56,808 nt of DNA, taken from NCBI GenBank assembly GCA_945888455.1, contig CAMCZV010000005.1, positions 1-56,808 of the forward strand, in the 5' to 3' direction. Positions within the stretch are counted from its first letter, which is position 1, and every line of letters starts with the position of its first letter. Below the pieces are notes generated by a model. It was given only the letters and a program-made list of their open reading frames with translations, was not told where the DNA came from and ran no database searches. Of the stretch, positions 26,809-35,576 are shown one piece after another. Position numbers and translations under genes: made by a program. The stretch is from Candidatus Finniella inopinata (lineage in GTDB: Bacteria; Pseudomonadota; Alphaproteobacteria; Holosporales; Holosporaceae).

Positions 26809-27714
26809 TTATAGGCGATGGTTTTGCACAATAAACGGTTCTGCAGTGGCCAAGCAGCGGCCAAGGTATTCGTCCGAAAGGGCCACATCGTGTTGTAAAA
26901 ATGCAGCCTTTAGGCTGTTCCACATTAATGCAGCCACGGTCATAGGACCCACGCCGCCTGGAACAGGGCTGTACGATTGTACGCAAGCGTATACATCAGG
27001 ATGCACGTCGCCCGTTAATCCTTGATCGGTGCGATGAATGCCCACATCCACTACAATGGTATGGCTGTGAACGTATTCTGGGGTGATCAAATGCCGGGCC
27101 CCTGTGGCCACAAACAGAATATCAGCTTGACGGGTCACAGAGGGCAGATCAGGGGTGTGGCTGTGGGCAATGGTTACGGTGGCGTGATGATCCAGCAAGA
27201 TCTTTGCCAACGGGCGTCCCACCAAATGCGATCGCCCCACAATGACACAATGGCGTCCTTTTACGTTGATGCCGTAATATTGCAACAGCAACCAACAGCC
27301 CAAGGGCGTGCATGGCGTCATGGGACCCGTAATATATGGATTTAATCCATCCACATCTTTGTCCCATGGGATGGCGGTTAAATAGGTTTTGGCATCACTG
27401 GCTGGGATAATTGGCAATTGCACCAGCATGCCATTGACTTTGGGCAACAACTGTTTTAATCCCACCATAACCGTATCGCTGGGTGTATCTTGGGGAAAAC
27501 AAAGTTCAAAAAATTCAAAACCCAATTGTATGGATAGGGTTTTTTTTCGCCCCACATAGACCATGCTGGCAGGATTATCCCCAATGCACAAAACCCCCAA
27601 TCTCAAGGATTTACCAAATTCTTTTTGGTACGCATCGTGCAGGTGTTGGCAGATTTTGTGGACAGCTGTGGCGGCAAGAGAGCCATTGAGCACTGTGGTA
27701 GATTCTGAATTCAT
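26809..27714 (-). CDS. folD: Methylenetetrahydrofolate dehydrogenase/cyclohydrolase
   Basis: FolD interconverts methylene-, methenyl- and formyl-tetrahydrofolate, supplying one-carbon units for purines and formyl-Met. Motifs: ASMVYVGRKKTLSIQLGF with the catalytic Lys, MLVQLPII, DKDVDGLNP, the NADP site VIVGRSHLVGRPLAKIL, and PVPGGVGPMTVAAL. The ATG at 27714 gives 301 residues, the family length; upstream in-frame codons have no similarity. It converges with the ubiH-like gene. Confidence 0.96.
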   Translation of the reverse strand: MNSESTTVLNGSLAATAVHKICQHLHDAYQKEFGKSLRLGVLCIGDNPASMVYVGRKKTLSIQLGFEFFELCFPQDTPSDTVMVGLKQLLPKVNGMLVQLPIIPASDAKTYLTAIPWDKDVDGLNPYITGPMTPCTPLGCWLLLQYYGINVKGRHCVIVGRSHLVGRPLAKILLDHHATVTIAHSHTPDLPSVTRQADILFVATGARHLITPEYVHSHTIVVDVGIHRTDQGLTGDVHPDVYACVQSYSPVPGGVGPMTVAALMWNSLKAAFLQHDVALSDEYLGRCLATAEPFIVQNHRL

Positions 27715-27893
27715 AAAAGATGCTCTGTAAACACAAATATTATAATAACGCACTCCTGTTTTTGCAATAAAAAAATGATTCGAACAACGTGAGGGAATGT
27801 ATATTTGAAATCCATTTTTGGTAAATAATATTTTATTCAATTGATTTTAAAATAAAGGCTGTTAAGGGTAAAAAATAAGTGTAAAATGATGGC

Positions 27894-28265
27894 ATGGTGC
27901 ATTCTTTTTGGCAATGGACGATGAAAAAGTATCTTTTTGTTGATGATGATGGTGCCTTTTTAGAGGTTTTACGCCTCTTTTTTGGATCATCCCCCCATGT
28001 TTATCTGTCTGATGTGCGTCAGGTTGCGTCTGTGTTAAAGCATAACGGGCCTTTTGATGCCATGGTCACGGATTACGATATGCCCTATCACCATGGTCTT
28101 GCGCTGGCAGAATGGGTGAGTCAATCCTATTGTAAAATGCCCATTTTGATTTTGTCAGGTCACAAAAAACCAGATTTATTACCCCCGTTTATTACGAAAT
28201 GGATGCAAAAACCTATTTCTTTGGATGTTTTGGCTGATGAAATCACACAATGCCACAATTCGTGA
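27894..28265 (+). CDS. Single-domain response regulator (REC)
   Basis: The 123 residues form one receiver domain. The acidic triplet (FVDDDG) near residue 18 is followed by the phospho-acceptor in VTDYDMPYHHG near residue 61, a conserved Ser in LILSGHKKP, and the Lys in WMQKPIS. There is no output domain. Such proteins act through protein contact or as phosphate shuttles. ATG 27894 is used; an in-frame ATG at 27921 (MKKYLFVDDD) is as plausible. No histidine kinase is nearby. Confidence 0.85.
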   Translation: MVHSFWQWTMKKYLFVDDDGAFLEVLRLFFGSSPHVYLSDVRQVASVLKHNGPFDAMVTDYDMPYHHGLALAEWVSQSYCKMPILILSGHKKPDLLPPFITKWMQKPISLDVLADEITQCHNS

Positions 28266-28409
28266 TGGCTTTAAACAGAGATGGAAAAACAAGGCAGTCT
28301 GTTTAGTGGGCAGGGTTTTGGCTTGTTGTCATGCTTGGTGGCCTGGTGATTCTGGCCATCGGCTTGGATGCATTATTCATGTTGGTTTTTAGAGTCTTGA
28401 TTTTAAAAC

Positions 28410-28495
28410 TGGTGCGGTCGAGAAGACTCGAACTTCCACAGGGTTGCCCCCACAGCGACCTCAACGCTGCGCGTCTACCGTTCCGCCACGACCGC
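28410..28495 (-). tRNA. tRNA-Leu (anticodon GAG)
   Basis: The acceptor stem is GCGGTCG/CGACCGC. The anticodon stem CAGCG/CGCTG carries a TTGAGGT loop (GAG). A long variable arm (TGGGGGCAACCCTG region) identifies a class II tRNA, and the T arm is AAGTTCGAGTCTT. The 3' CCA is encoded. Confidence 0.95.
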
Positions 28496-28504
28496 ACACC
28501 CCTC

Positions 28505-28533
28505 AATGTATCAGATATTTTTCACCATGGCAA
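28505..28533 (-). promoter_or_regulatory. Promoter of tRNA-Leu
   Basis: On the minus strand TTGCCA and TACATT are 17 bases apart, with the -10 box 9 bases before the tRNA. Confidence 0.45.
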
Positions 28534-28601
28534 AGCCTTTTCTTTAAGACTGCTTTGGGATAGGCTGAAAACCAGCAGCGTGTTAACAGGATTTTAACCC
28601 A

Positions 28602-29585
28602 ATGATAGGCGCAATTTTTCCAGGTCAAGGATCCCAACATGTGGGCATGTGCCAGGATTTTTATGAACAATTTTTTGGTGTCAGGCAGTTGTTTCAAGAA
28701 ATAGAGGACACCCTGCATTTAAATTTACATCGTGTGATGTTTGATGGTTCAGAAGATGAGTTGCGTGCCACGGACAAGGCGCAACCGGCTTTGCTGGCCA
28801 CCAGCGTTGCCATCGCCCACGTATTGTCCCAAGAGTGGGGAGTGAAAGGAAAAGAGTGGTCCATGATGGCCGGGCATTCGTTAGGTGAATATACGGCTTT
28901 GCATTTATCCGGTGTGTTGCCCTTGACCAAAACCTTGGAATTGATCAAGGCACGCGGGCAAGCCATGGCCACCATTACGGCAGGGGGCATGATGGCGGTG
29001 ATCGGCCTGTCTTGTGATGCTTTAACTGGAATGTTGACCGATTTTAATCAAGAGGGGGTGCCCTGTTATTTGGCCAATGATAACAGTCCTCAACAGGGGG
29101 TAATCAGTGCTGCATCTGTACATTTGCCCTTGATTGCTCAGCGGGCTAAGGAATTGGGATCCTTAAAAACCGTTATTTTGAATGTCAGCGGTCCTTTTCA
29201 TTCCACCATGATGCGGGGTGCTCAGGATTTATTTGTGCCGTTGTTGGATATTGTGTCATTTTGTCCCCCTGTTTGTGCGGTGGTGACCAATTTTTCGGGA
29301 AAAGATCAAATCAATCCCATGGTGATCAAGGATCATACCCGTCAACAGATGACCAGCTCTGTTTTGTGGCGCCAGAGCCAATTGACCATGGCGGCATCTG
29401 GCTTGACCCATCTGGTGGAAATTGGGGCGGGTAAAGTGTTATCTGGGTTGGCCAAAAAAACCATACCGCATGTGCAAACTTATGCCTTAAACAGCATTGA
29501 TGGCATAAAGCAGTGGGGCGTGATGTGGCAGAATTATGTGGATGCGGGGCAAAAAGATCAGAATTTGTCTGCGATGGCGATGTAG
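28602..29585 (+). CDS. fabD: Malonyl-CoA:ACP transacylase
   Basis: FabD loads malonyl groups on acyl carrier protein for fatty-acid chain growth. Motifs: IGAIFPGQGSQHVGM at the start, AGHSLGEYTAL with the active Ser, and SGPFHSTMM with the catalytic His. The length of 327 residues is a little over the usual 310. An AGGA site precedes the ATG. The typical neighbours fabG, acpP and fabF are absent, so the gene stands alone before the convergent der. Confidence 0.95.
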   Translation: MIGAIFPGQGSQHVGMCQDFYEQFFGVRQLFQEIEDTLHLNLHRVMFDGSEDELRATDKAQPALLATSVAIAHVLSQEWGVKGKEWSMMAGHSLGEYTALHLSGVLPLTKTLELIKARGQAMATITAGGMMAVIGLSCDALTGMLTDFNQEGVPCYLANDNSPQQGVISAASVHLPLIAQRAKELGSLKTVILNVSGPFHSTMMRGAQDLFVPLLDIVSFCPPVCAVVTNFSGKDQINPMVIKDHTRQQMTSSVLWRQSQLTMAASGLTHLVEIGAGKVLSGLAKKTIPHVQTYALNSIDGIKQWGVMWQNYVDAGQKDQNLSAMAM

Positions 29586-29609
29586 GCTGATTATGGGCAA
29601 TGGGGGGAG

Positions 29610-29662
29610 CAGAGGTTCGAAGCTCTGGACCTGGGGAATACTCGCTTCGATCTAGAATCCCC
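29610..29662. other. Paired hairpins between convergent fabD and der
   Basis: CAGAGGTTCGAAGCTCTG (29610-29627) is an 18-base palindrome with one mismatched pair. Next to it GGGGA (29633-29637) pairs with TCCCC (29658-29662). On the plus strand a T-rich tract follows later (TTCTTATTTTT). The pair may act as a bidirectional terminator. It could also be an interspersed repeat, since the local GC content is higher than in most intergenic DNA here. Confidence 0.4.
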
Positions 29663-29685
29663 TTGCCCCACGGTCGGAGGGGTTC

Positions 29686-31017
29686 TTATTTTTCCTCATA
29701 GGGGTTGCTGGCATCGTTCAGTGTGATGCGCAATGCTGAAAACCCAAAATCAGCCGTCATGCGATTGGTTAAATACCGTTGATAAGGTGCAGGCAAATCC
29801 TTGACCCGATACCCAAACAGGGCAAAGGTAGGAGGCCGTGATTTGATCTGGGTCATATACTTGATTTTAATACGGTGCCCTTGGATAACCGGTGGGGGGT
29901 TGGCGCTGATTTGTTTGGCCAGCCAGCGGTTCAGTGGGCCCGTGGGCAAGCGTTCATTCCATTGTCCATAACTGGTTAAAACCTGTTCCCATAGGGCAGA
30001 AAATCCTTGGCCTGTATAGCAAGAAACCCTGCAAATGGGGTGACGCATGATGGATGGCGGCAGATCTTTGATGTACTCTTTTCCGTTCTCCACCGCATCC
30101 CATTTGTTCAGGACCACAACAACGGCGCGACCCTCGGCGTGGGCATTATCCACCAACGTCATGTCTTGTTTTTGTAATGCTCTGGACGCATCAATGATGA
30201 CCAAGGCCACATGGGAAAAGACCAGCGCACGATAGGTCTCTTTGCAAGACAATTTTTCCACTATTTCCACACCCTGATGGCGTCGGCGCAAACCTGCGGT
30301 GTCCACAATTTGAATGGTGTGCCCATTCCATGTGCCACAGCTGGTGACTGCATCGGTGGTAATGCCTGCAACGGGGCCTGTTTTCATGCGCTCGAATCCT
30401 AAAAATCGATTCACCAGAGTGGATTTCCCCACATTGGGTTGCCCCATAATCACCACAGAAATGCTCGTTTTTTCAGAATTCACGAGGTTGTTTTGGTTTT
30501 TGTCGCTTATCGGGGTATGCGTTTCCGGATCAACATTAAGGGGTCGATCTTTGACGGACGTTCGCATGGCGTGGGCCAAATCACCAGATCCCAGACCATG
30601 TTTTGCCGAAATAAGAATGGGCGATGACCAACCCAAACGAGAACATTCCGCCAGCGCAAAGTCATGGATTTTTTCGGATTCACATTTATTGGCCACCACA
30701 ATAACGGGCAAATTTTGTCGTCGAATCCAGTCGGCCAGTTCAATATCATGGGCCGTCAGACCCACTTGACCATCAATGACCCAAATCAGACCTTGAACAT
30801 CCAAGTTATACAAGGCACCCGTTTGATGCTCGATACCTGGCGTATCGTATAGGCGTAAATTTAACCCTTGAAATGTGCAGGTATATTCTTGCCAGTCCCT
30901 TGTGACACCTGCTGTATCATGAACAATGGCACGATAACGACCCAGAATACGATTAAAAAGCGTGGATTTGCCCACATTGGGGCGACCGATGATGGCAAAA
31001 GACCGCATGGAATACAT
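29686..31017 (-). CDS. der: Ribosome-associated GTPase Der (EngA)
   Basis: Der is an essential GTPase for large-subunit assembly with two tandem G domains. Domain 1: GRPNVGKSTLFN, DTAGVTRD, YDTPGIE, ANKCE. Domain 2, from about residue 185: GQPNVGKSTLVN, VDTAGLRRR, LNKWD. A C-terminal KH-like domain follows (SRPPTFALFGYRVKDLP). At 443 residues it has normal length. The inter-domain linker is short and Asn/Ser-rich. ATG 31017 is used; an in-frame ATG lies at 31008. Confidence 0.96.
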   Translation of the reverse strand: MYSMRSFAIIGRPNVGKSTLFNRILGRYRAIVHDTAGVTRDWQEYTCTFQGLNLRLYDTPGIEHQTGALYNLDVQGLIWVIDGQVGLTAHDIELADWIRRQNLPVIVVANKCESEKIHDFALAECSRLGWSSPILISAKHGLGSGDLAHAMRTSVKDRPLNVDPETHTPISDKNQNNLVNSEKTSISVVIMGQPNVGKSTLVNRFLGFERMKTGPVAGITTDAVTSCGTWNGHTIQIVDTAGLRRRHQGVEIVEKLSCKETYRALVFSHVALVIIDASRALQKQDMTLVDNAHAEGRAVVVVLNKWDAVENGKEYIKDLPPSIMRHPICRVSCYTGQGFSALWEQVLTSYGQWNERLPTGPLNRWLAKQISANPPPVIQGHRIKIKYMTQIKSRPPTFALFGYRVKDLPAPYQRYLTNRMTADFGFSALRITLNDASNPYEEK

Positions 31018-31271
31018 TCATAAAACCTGATTTTTAGCATGATCCAGCTGATGAACAAAAACAAGAGGGCGGGCGTGATTTGGGGGGCAAAGAGGAAAAA
31101 AGATTAAAATTTTTATGACCCGTTATGCCAGAGAAAAAGTTTTTTGCATCTGAAAAACGGTGCTAAAAATTGGACTGTTTTTCAATAAAAAAGAGTCAAA
31201 GCCGACACTTTTTTTGACGAAAAGGGGTTGAGAAATTGACAGGGAAGGGGGTCATCAAGGGGAAAATGGGG

Positions 31272-31301
31272 TTGGAAAAAATTGTGCAAGTGGGCTATAG
31301 T
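31272..31301 (+). promoter_or_regulatory. Candidate promoter of nrdA in a 316-base gap
   Basis: TTGGAA (31272-31277) and TATAGT (31296-31301) are 18 bases apart, 32 bases before the ATG. The rest of 31018-31333 holds no gene. No convincing NrdR box pair was found there. Confidence 0.4.
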
Positions 31302-31333
31302 TCAAACATCATTTTATAAGCTGTGTTTAAGAT

Positions 31334-33166
31334 ATGACGTCGAATAATCAGTCTGTTTTTGGCGAAAAAATCCTTGCTGGCTCTATAAAAATTGATCATT
31401 CTTGCGATGAAAAGCTGACAAGTTTTGGTAAAAAAACTCTGGAAAATCAGTACCTGCAAAAAGGAGAAACGTACCAGGATTTGTTTGCCCGGGCCGCCAG
31501 TGCATTTGGGGATGATGAGGCCCACAGCCAGCGCCTGTACGACTATATGTCCAACCTGTGGTTCATGCCGGCCACACCAATTTTGGCCAATGGTGGGACG
31601 AGTCGCGGATTGCCCATTTCGTGTTTTTTAAATGAAACCCAAGACAGCTTGTCTAGTATTGTGGATTTGTGGACAGAAAATGCATGGTTGTCATCCAAAG
31701 GCGGGGGGATAGGCAGTTTTTGGGGAAATTTGCGTTCCATTGGGGATAGCCTAAGCAACAGTGGCACATCGGTGGGGATTATTCCCTTTATTAAGGTGAT
31801 GGAAAGCCTGAGCCTGGCCATTGATCAGGGATCTTTACGCAGAGGAGCAGCGGCGGCTTATTTACCCATTTCCCATCCAGAAATCGAAGAATTTATTGAT
31901 ATGCGCAAGCCCACAGGCGGCGATTACAATCGCAAGACATTGTATTTACACCACGGCGTCACCATTACCAATGAATTTATGCGTTGTGTTGAGCAAGATT
32001 TACCCTGGAATTTAATCAGCCCAAAGGATGGTCATGTGGTGCATACGCTCTCTGCCCGCTCATTGTGGATTCGCCTATTAACCACGCGTATGGATACAGG
32101 GGAACCATACATCCTGTTTATTGACCATATTAATGATGCCATACCAGAACATCACAAGCAAAAAAACATGCTGATCAAAATGTCCAATTTATGCACAGAA
32201 ATTACCTTGCCCACAGGACTAGATTTTCATGGCAAAGAGCGTACAGCCGTATGTTGCCTGTCGTCTGTCAATGTGGAAAAGTTTCTGGAATGGGAATCTC
32301 ACCCCACGTTTATTCCTGATATTATGCGATTTTTAGACAATGTATTGACCTATTTCATTGATCATGCGCCTCCACAAATGCATCGGGCAGTGTATGCCGC
32401 CAGAGAAGAGCGCTCTGTCGGGTTGGGGGCCATGGGATTGCATGCCTTTTTCCAATCTCAACGGGTGGCGTGGGAAAGTGCACTGGCTCAATCATGGAAC
32501 ACCCGCATTTTCAGGCATCTTCAAGCTCAGGCAGAGCTGGCCTCTGTGCAATTGGCCAACGAGCGTGGCGCCTGTCCTGATGCCGCAGCATGCGATGTAA
32601 ATCAACGATTTTCCAACAAAATAGCCATTGCACCCACGGCCTCTATTTCCATCATTTGCGGAGGAACGTCACCTGGTATTGAACCGTACGTCAGCAATGC
32701 ATACACCCACAAAACGTTAAGCGGATCGTTTTTTATACGCAACCCCTTTTTGGCCCAATGTTTAGAAGAAAAAGGCCATAATACAGACGATATTTGGTCA
32801 TCCATTATTCAAAACGAGGGGTCTGTCCAGCATTTGTATGTATTGTCTGATTACGAAAAATCTGTCTTTAAAACGGCCTTTGAAATTGATCAGCGTTGGT
32901 TAATTGATTTGGCGGCCGATCGTCAACCATTTGTTTGCCAATCCCAATCGTTAAACATCTTTTTATCCAGCACCATTCAAAAATCCGTATTGCACGATAT
33001 TCATTATCGGGCTTGGAAAAAAGGCATCAAGGGAATGTATTATGTGCGCTCTAAATCCATGCAGCGGGCAGAGAGCATGACGTCGGCCAAAAACCTGAAT
33101 GCAAAGGAAGGTACAGACCCCCAAGAAGCGCCATTCAATAACCAGGAGTGTTTGGCCTGTCAGTAA
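31334..33166 (+). CDS. nrdA: Ribonucleotide reductase large (catalytic) subunit
   Basis: The enzyme makes deoxyribonucleotides. Visible catalytic features are the first redox Cys in GLPISCFLNET, the radical-site motif MSNLCTEITLPT (Asn, Cys, Glu), and a C-terminal Cys pair (ECLACQ) that would be re-reduced by thioredoxin. A YYVRSKSMQRAE segment matches the end of the barrel. At 610 residues it has no N-terminal ATP-cone, so it probably lacks the dATP activity switch. No nrdB is in the window. Class I is favoured but a B12-dependent form is not fully excluded. No clear ribosome binding site precedes the ATG. Confidence 0.9.
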   Translation: MTSNNQSVFGEKILAGSIKIDHSCDEKLTSFGKKTLENQYLQKGETYQDLFARAASAFGDDEAHSQRLYDYMSNLWFMPATPILANGGTSRGLPISCFLNETQDSLSSIVDLWTENAWLSSKGGGIGSFWGNLRSIGDSLSNSGTSVGIIPFIKVMESLSLAIDQGSLRRGAAAAYLPISHPEIEEFIDMRKPTGGDYNRKTLYLHHGVTITNEFMRCVEQDLPWNLISPKDGHVVHTLSARSLWIRLLTTRMDTGEPYILFIDHINDAIPEHHKQKNMLIKMSNLCTEITLPTGLDFHGKERTAVCCLSSVNVEKFLEWESHPTFIPDIMRFLDNVLTYFIDHAPPQMHRAVYAAREERSVGLGAMGLHAFFQSQRVAWESALAQSWNTRIFRHLQAQAELASVQLANERGACPDAAACDVNQRFSNKIAIAPTASISIICGGTSPGIEPYVSNAYTHKTLSGSFFIRNPFLAQCLEEKGHNTDDIWSSIIQNEGSVQHLYVLSDYEKSVFKTAFEIDQRWLIDLAADRQPFVCQSQSLNIFLSSTIQKSVLHDIHYRAWKKGIKGMYYVRSKSMQRAESMTSAKNLNAKEGTDPQEAPFNNQECLACQ

Positions 33167-33293
33167 AGCGTTAATAATTATCCGGCCTGCCAGTAAGGTA
33201 AGGCCTGGTGTTTGCAGGTGGGCATCAGTGTCTGTTTTTAAGTTTGGGCATTTGTTTACTTTGTTTTCCTATATTGTTCAAAATAAATAAACA

Positions 33294-34250
33294 TTGAACA
33301 ATGCGCAGTTAGAGGTTTTAGAAGATTTGGTTGTTACAAAAAAACCATATGCATTGTCGAGCAATACCACTGACATGATCCCTTACACCAGCCTGAAGAC
33401 GAAGAGTAATGTCCATAAACCTGATCTCGAAGACTATAATGAAGATGGTGACGCGAACGAATCTGAGATTAATCCATGGTCCGTGGAGGATTTAACGGCT
33501 TTTTTGAAGAAAATTTTGGGTAAAAAATGGGAAAAAGTTATTGATCAAGCGTTGAAGGATGGTGAGGGCCTTAGTGATAGGATTGTTGAAAGGAAAAAAC
33601 AACCTATATTTAAAGCACTTTTAAAGCTAGATCCATCTGTAGTTTCAAAAAAGTTGAAAACAGAAACGAAATACAGTATCTTAGATCAGTTTATACAGAG
33701 ATCCTTTACCGACGATGATAAGATTAAGCGTAATGAGGATAGGCTCACTAATCAAGTTTCTATAGATTTGAACATACGCCCGTTAGGAAATTTTTTTAAA
33801 AGTTTATCCGATATGTATGAAAAAAATGCCGATCTTGAAGACGCAATGGAGGGTAGTCAAGACATATTGGATCGTGTAATGCGTAAAGTTTATGAGCCCC
33901 ACATACCCCAAGAACTTAAGAAAGAGATCGTTTTAGCGTATTTAAGAAAGATCGGCGGTTTTGTTGCGTTCTTTAAAGAACATGAAGATGTTTTCGTGAT
34001 GAAGAATTCTGCTAAAAAGTTTGCGGAAAAAGCGGGACTGACGTCTACCTTTATTCAAAAAATGATCAAAATTTCGGGTATGAATAAAATGGATGAAGAA
34101 GATGAGGGGTATAGTGATTCTTGTGCAGTGAATGATTTTGCACAGCTTTTGTATAAAGAGGGAGTAAATGGGGCGAATAATAAGAAAAATACTGAAATAT
34201 ACAGCGCAAAAAGAAAATCGAAACTAGAAGGACAGAGTCCTGCCGCTTGA
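33294..34250 (+). CDS. Unrecognised charged helical protein
   Basis: A 318-residue frame starting at a TTG; an in-frame stop lies just before it and the first ATG is at codon 28. The sequence is Lys/Asp/Glu-rich and helical, with an acidic region near residues 45-60 and a basic stretch near the end (SAKRKSK). Its base composition is AT-rich like the secreted-protein genes. No signal peptide is in this frame. In the frame one base different, directly upstream, lies a hydrophobic segment (CLFLSLGICLLCFPILFKI) behind a GTG at 33208. The gene may therefore have lost its signal peptide through a frameshift. Function unknown. Confidence 0.6.
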   Translation: MNNAQLEVLEDLVVTKKPYALSSNTTDMIPYTSLKTKSNVHKPDLEDYNEDGDANESEINPWSVEDLTAFLKKILGKKWEKVIDQALKDGEGLSDRIVERKKQPIFKALLKLDPSVVSKKLKTETKYSILDQFIQRSFTDDDKIKRNEDRLTNQVSIDLNIRPLGNFFKSLSDMYEKNADLEDAMEGSQDILDRVMRKVYEPHIPQELKKEIVLAYLRKIGGFVAFFKEHEDVFVMKNSAKKFAEKAGLTSTFIQKMIKISGMNKMDEEDEGYSDSCAVNDFAQLLYKEGVNGANNKKNTEIYSAKRKSKLEGQSPAA

Positions 34251-34443
34251 TCGGTATCCATCTTTTCCCCTTTTGCTTTGGCAGGAAGGGGGGGGTGCTG
34301 AACATTCGGGGCCTGTCATGGGTTGGAATGGATGAATTTGCCTTCATAGCCCATCACTTTCCCCTGTAATTTCTTGTTCAAGAGGTATAGGGGATTGAAG
34401 GATGCATGATTGGCCCCCCATCACCCCAGAAACCAAAAACCGA

Positions 34444-35409
34444 TTAATTCTTTGGTAAATGGTTTGAAACGATTTGGTCTATATCCATATTTGGTGTCCC
34501 CAAAACATGCATTGTCCAATCCGCAACGGCCTGGTCGCCTGTTTTCTTAACGTTTGCATGCTCTTTTTTGGCAAGGGGTGCAGATTGCTGTAAATGGGCC
34601 TGGGACAGTTTTTGTTTGGGGGATTGGCTGTTTTCCCTATTTTTCATCAGTTCAGAAGAGACAGGTTTTCCTTGATTTTCCAAAATAATGGCCCATGGAA
34701 CTTGGGTTAACCCAAGGGCTTCTTGATCGGATGATCGGCTGTAAAACACAGTTTTGTGAAGGTTTTCATCCGTTTTTGCCCATCGAATTTTGGCTTGCTC
34801 TGCAGGAGATGTGGCACTTTGCAATGTTAAAATTTCCAATGCATCCAATGCTTTGCTTAACGGATTCATCCAATCATGGGTCACATACAGACGATGCATG
34901 ATGTCGGGCACGGGCTTTTTCCCCAAAGACCAGACCATCGCTGACCCCTGAAGACTGATGGGGTCTGTGGGATAATCCCTTAAAATAAGAGCAAAATCAT
35001 TTCTTTTGTTCGCCAGTTTTTTCAATGTCAACAGGGGGCCTTGATGCAATCGACTGCACAAAGGACAGGTTAATGCGGTCCACATCACCAAAACCACCCG
35101 TGCTGTTTTTGGATTGCCATACACAAGGCAATAGGGTGCAGATGCTGCAGGATTTTTGATATAGGTCGAAACCAAATATTTTAAAGCCTTGTGATTTGGT
35201 TTTAATAAAGCAGGTTTTTTAGACGACTCAGAATCGTCGGATATGCGTGCACCAGAATCAGAGTATGTTGTGCCGTTGTGTGCTGCTGTCATGCACACTG
35301 TGACCATCGTTGTGACCACAGCAAGGGCACTGCATGGCTTTTGGAAAAGAGAGAATAGTCGCTTTATGCACAAAAAGAACGGAGATTGTTCATTGTGTTT
35401 GGATCTCAT
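34444..35409 (-). CDS. DsbA-like periplasmic thiol oxidoreductase
   Basis: A 321-residue protein with a thioredoxin-like domain. The redox motif is TALTCPLCSRLHQG (CPLC) near residue 115, and the cis-proline loop is TQVPWAIIL near residue 240. DsbA-type enzymes usually have CPHC; CPLC is unusual. The N-terminus has a basic start and a hydrophobic helix around residues 25-42 that can serve as signal peptide or anchor. The C-terminal 80 residues are hydrophilic, rich in Lys, Gln and Ser. It most likely forms or corrects disulfides in exported proteins, which fits the Cys-containing secretome here. The ATG at 35409 replaces an upstream TTG. Confidence 0.75.
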   Translation of the reverse strand: MRSKHNEQSPFFLCIKRLFSLFQKPCSALAVVTTMVTVCMTAAHNGTTYSDSGARISDDSESSKKPALLKPNHKALKYLVSTYIKNPAASAPYCLVYGNPKTARVVLVMWTALTCPLCSRLHQGPLLTLKKLANKRNDFALILRDYPTDPISLQGSAMVWSLGKKPVPDIMHRLYVTHDWMNPLSKALDALEILTLQSATSPAEQAKIRWAKTDENLHKTVFYSRSSDQEALGLTQVPWAIILENQGKPVSSELMKNRENSQSPKQKLSQAHLQQSAPLAKKEHANVKKTGDQAVADWTMHVLGTPNMDIDQIVSNHLPKN

Positions 35410-35576
35410 CGTACTATTTTCGTATCTTTTTTCCAAAAGAATATACCAAAATGACTCAAAAAACCATTATGCGTACCAACGATCCATTGGCCATACCCAA
35501 TTAAAAAGTCTCACAGCTTGATCAGCCCCTCTCCCTATGCTCGGCGTGTCTTATGAGGAGTTGCATAATGCGTGTC

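Noticed and set aside
29586-29685. A tRNA or tmRNA piece between fabD and der
   Set aside because: A T-loop-like TTCGAAC is present, but the stem-loop sizes do not fit a tRNA: the T loop would be 8 bases and the acceptor arms mismatch. No anticodon arm or tag-peptide reading is found.
31018-31333. NrdR boxes ahead of nrdA
   Set aside because: Only one weak TATAG-like site overlaps the -10 box; a pair with the expected spacing is not visible.
33294-33302. The in-frame stop just before the 318-codon gene taken as proof of a pseudogene
   Set aside because: A TTG start directly after a stop is legal; decay remains only a hypothesis and is reported as such.
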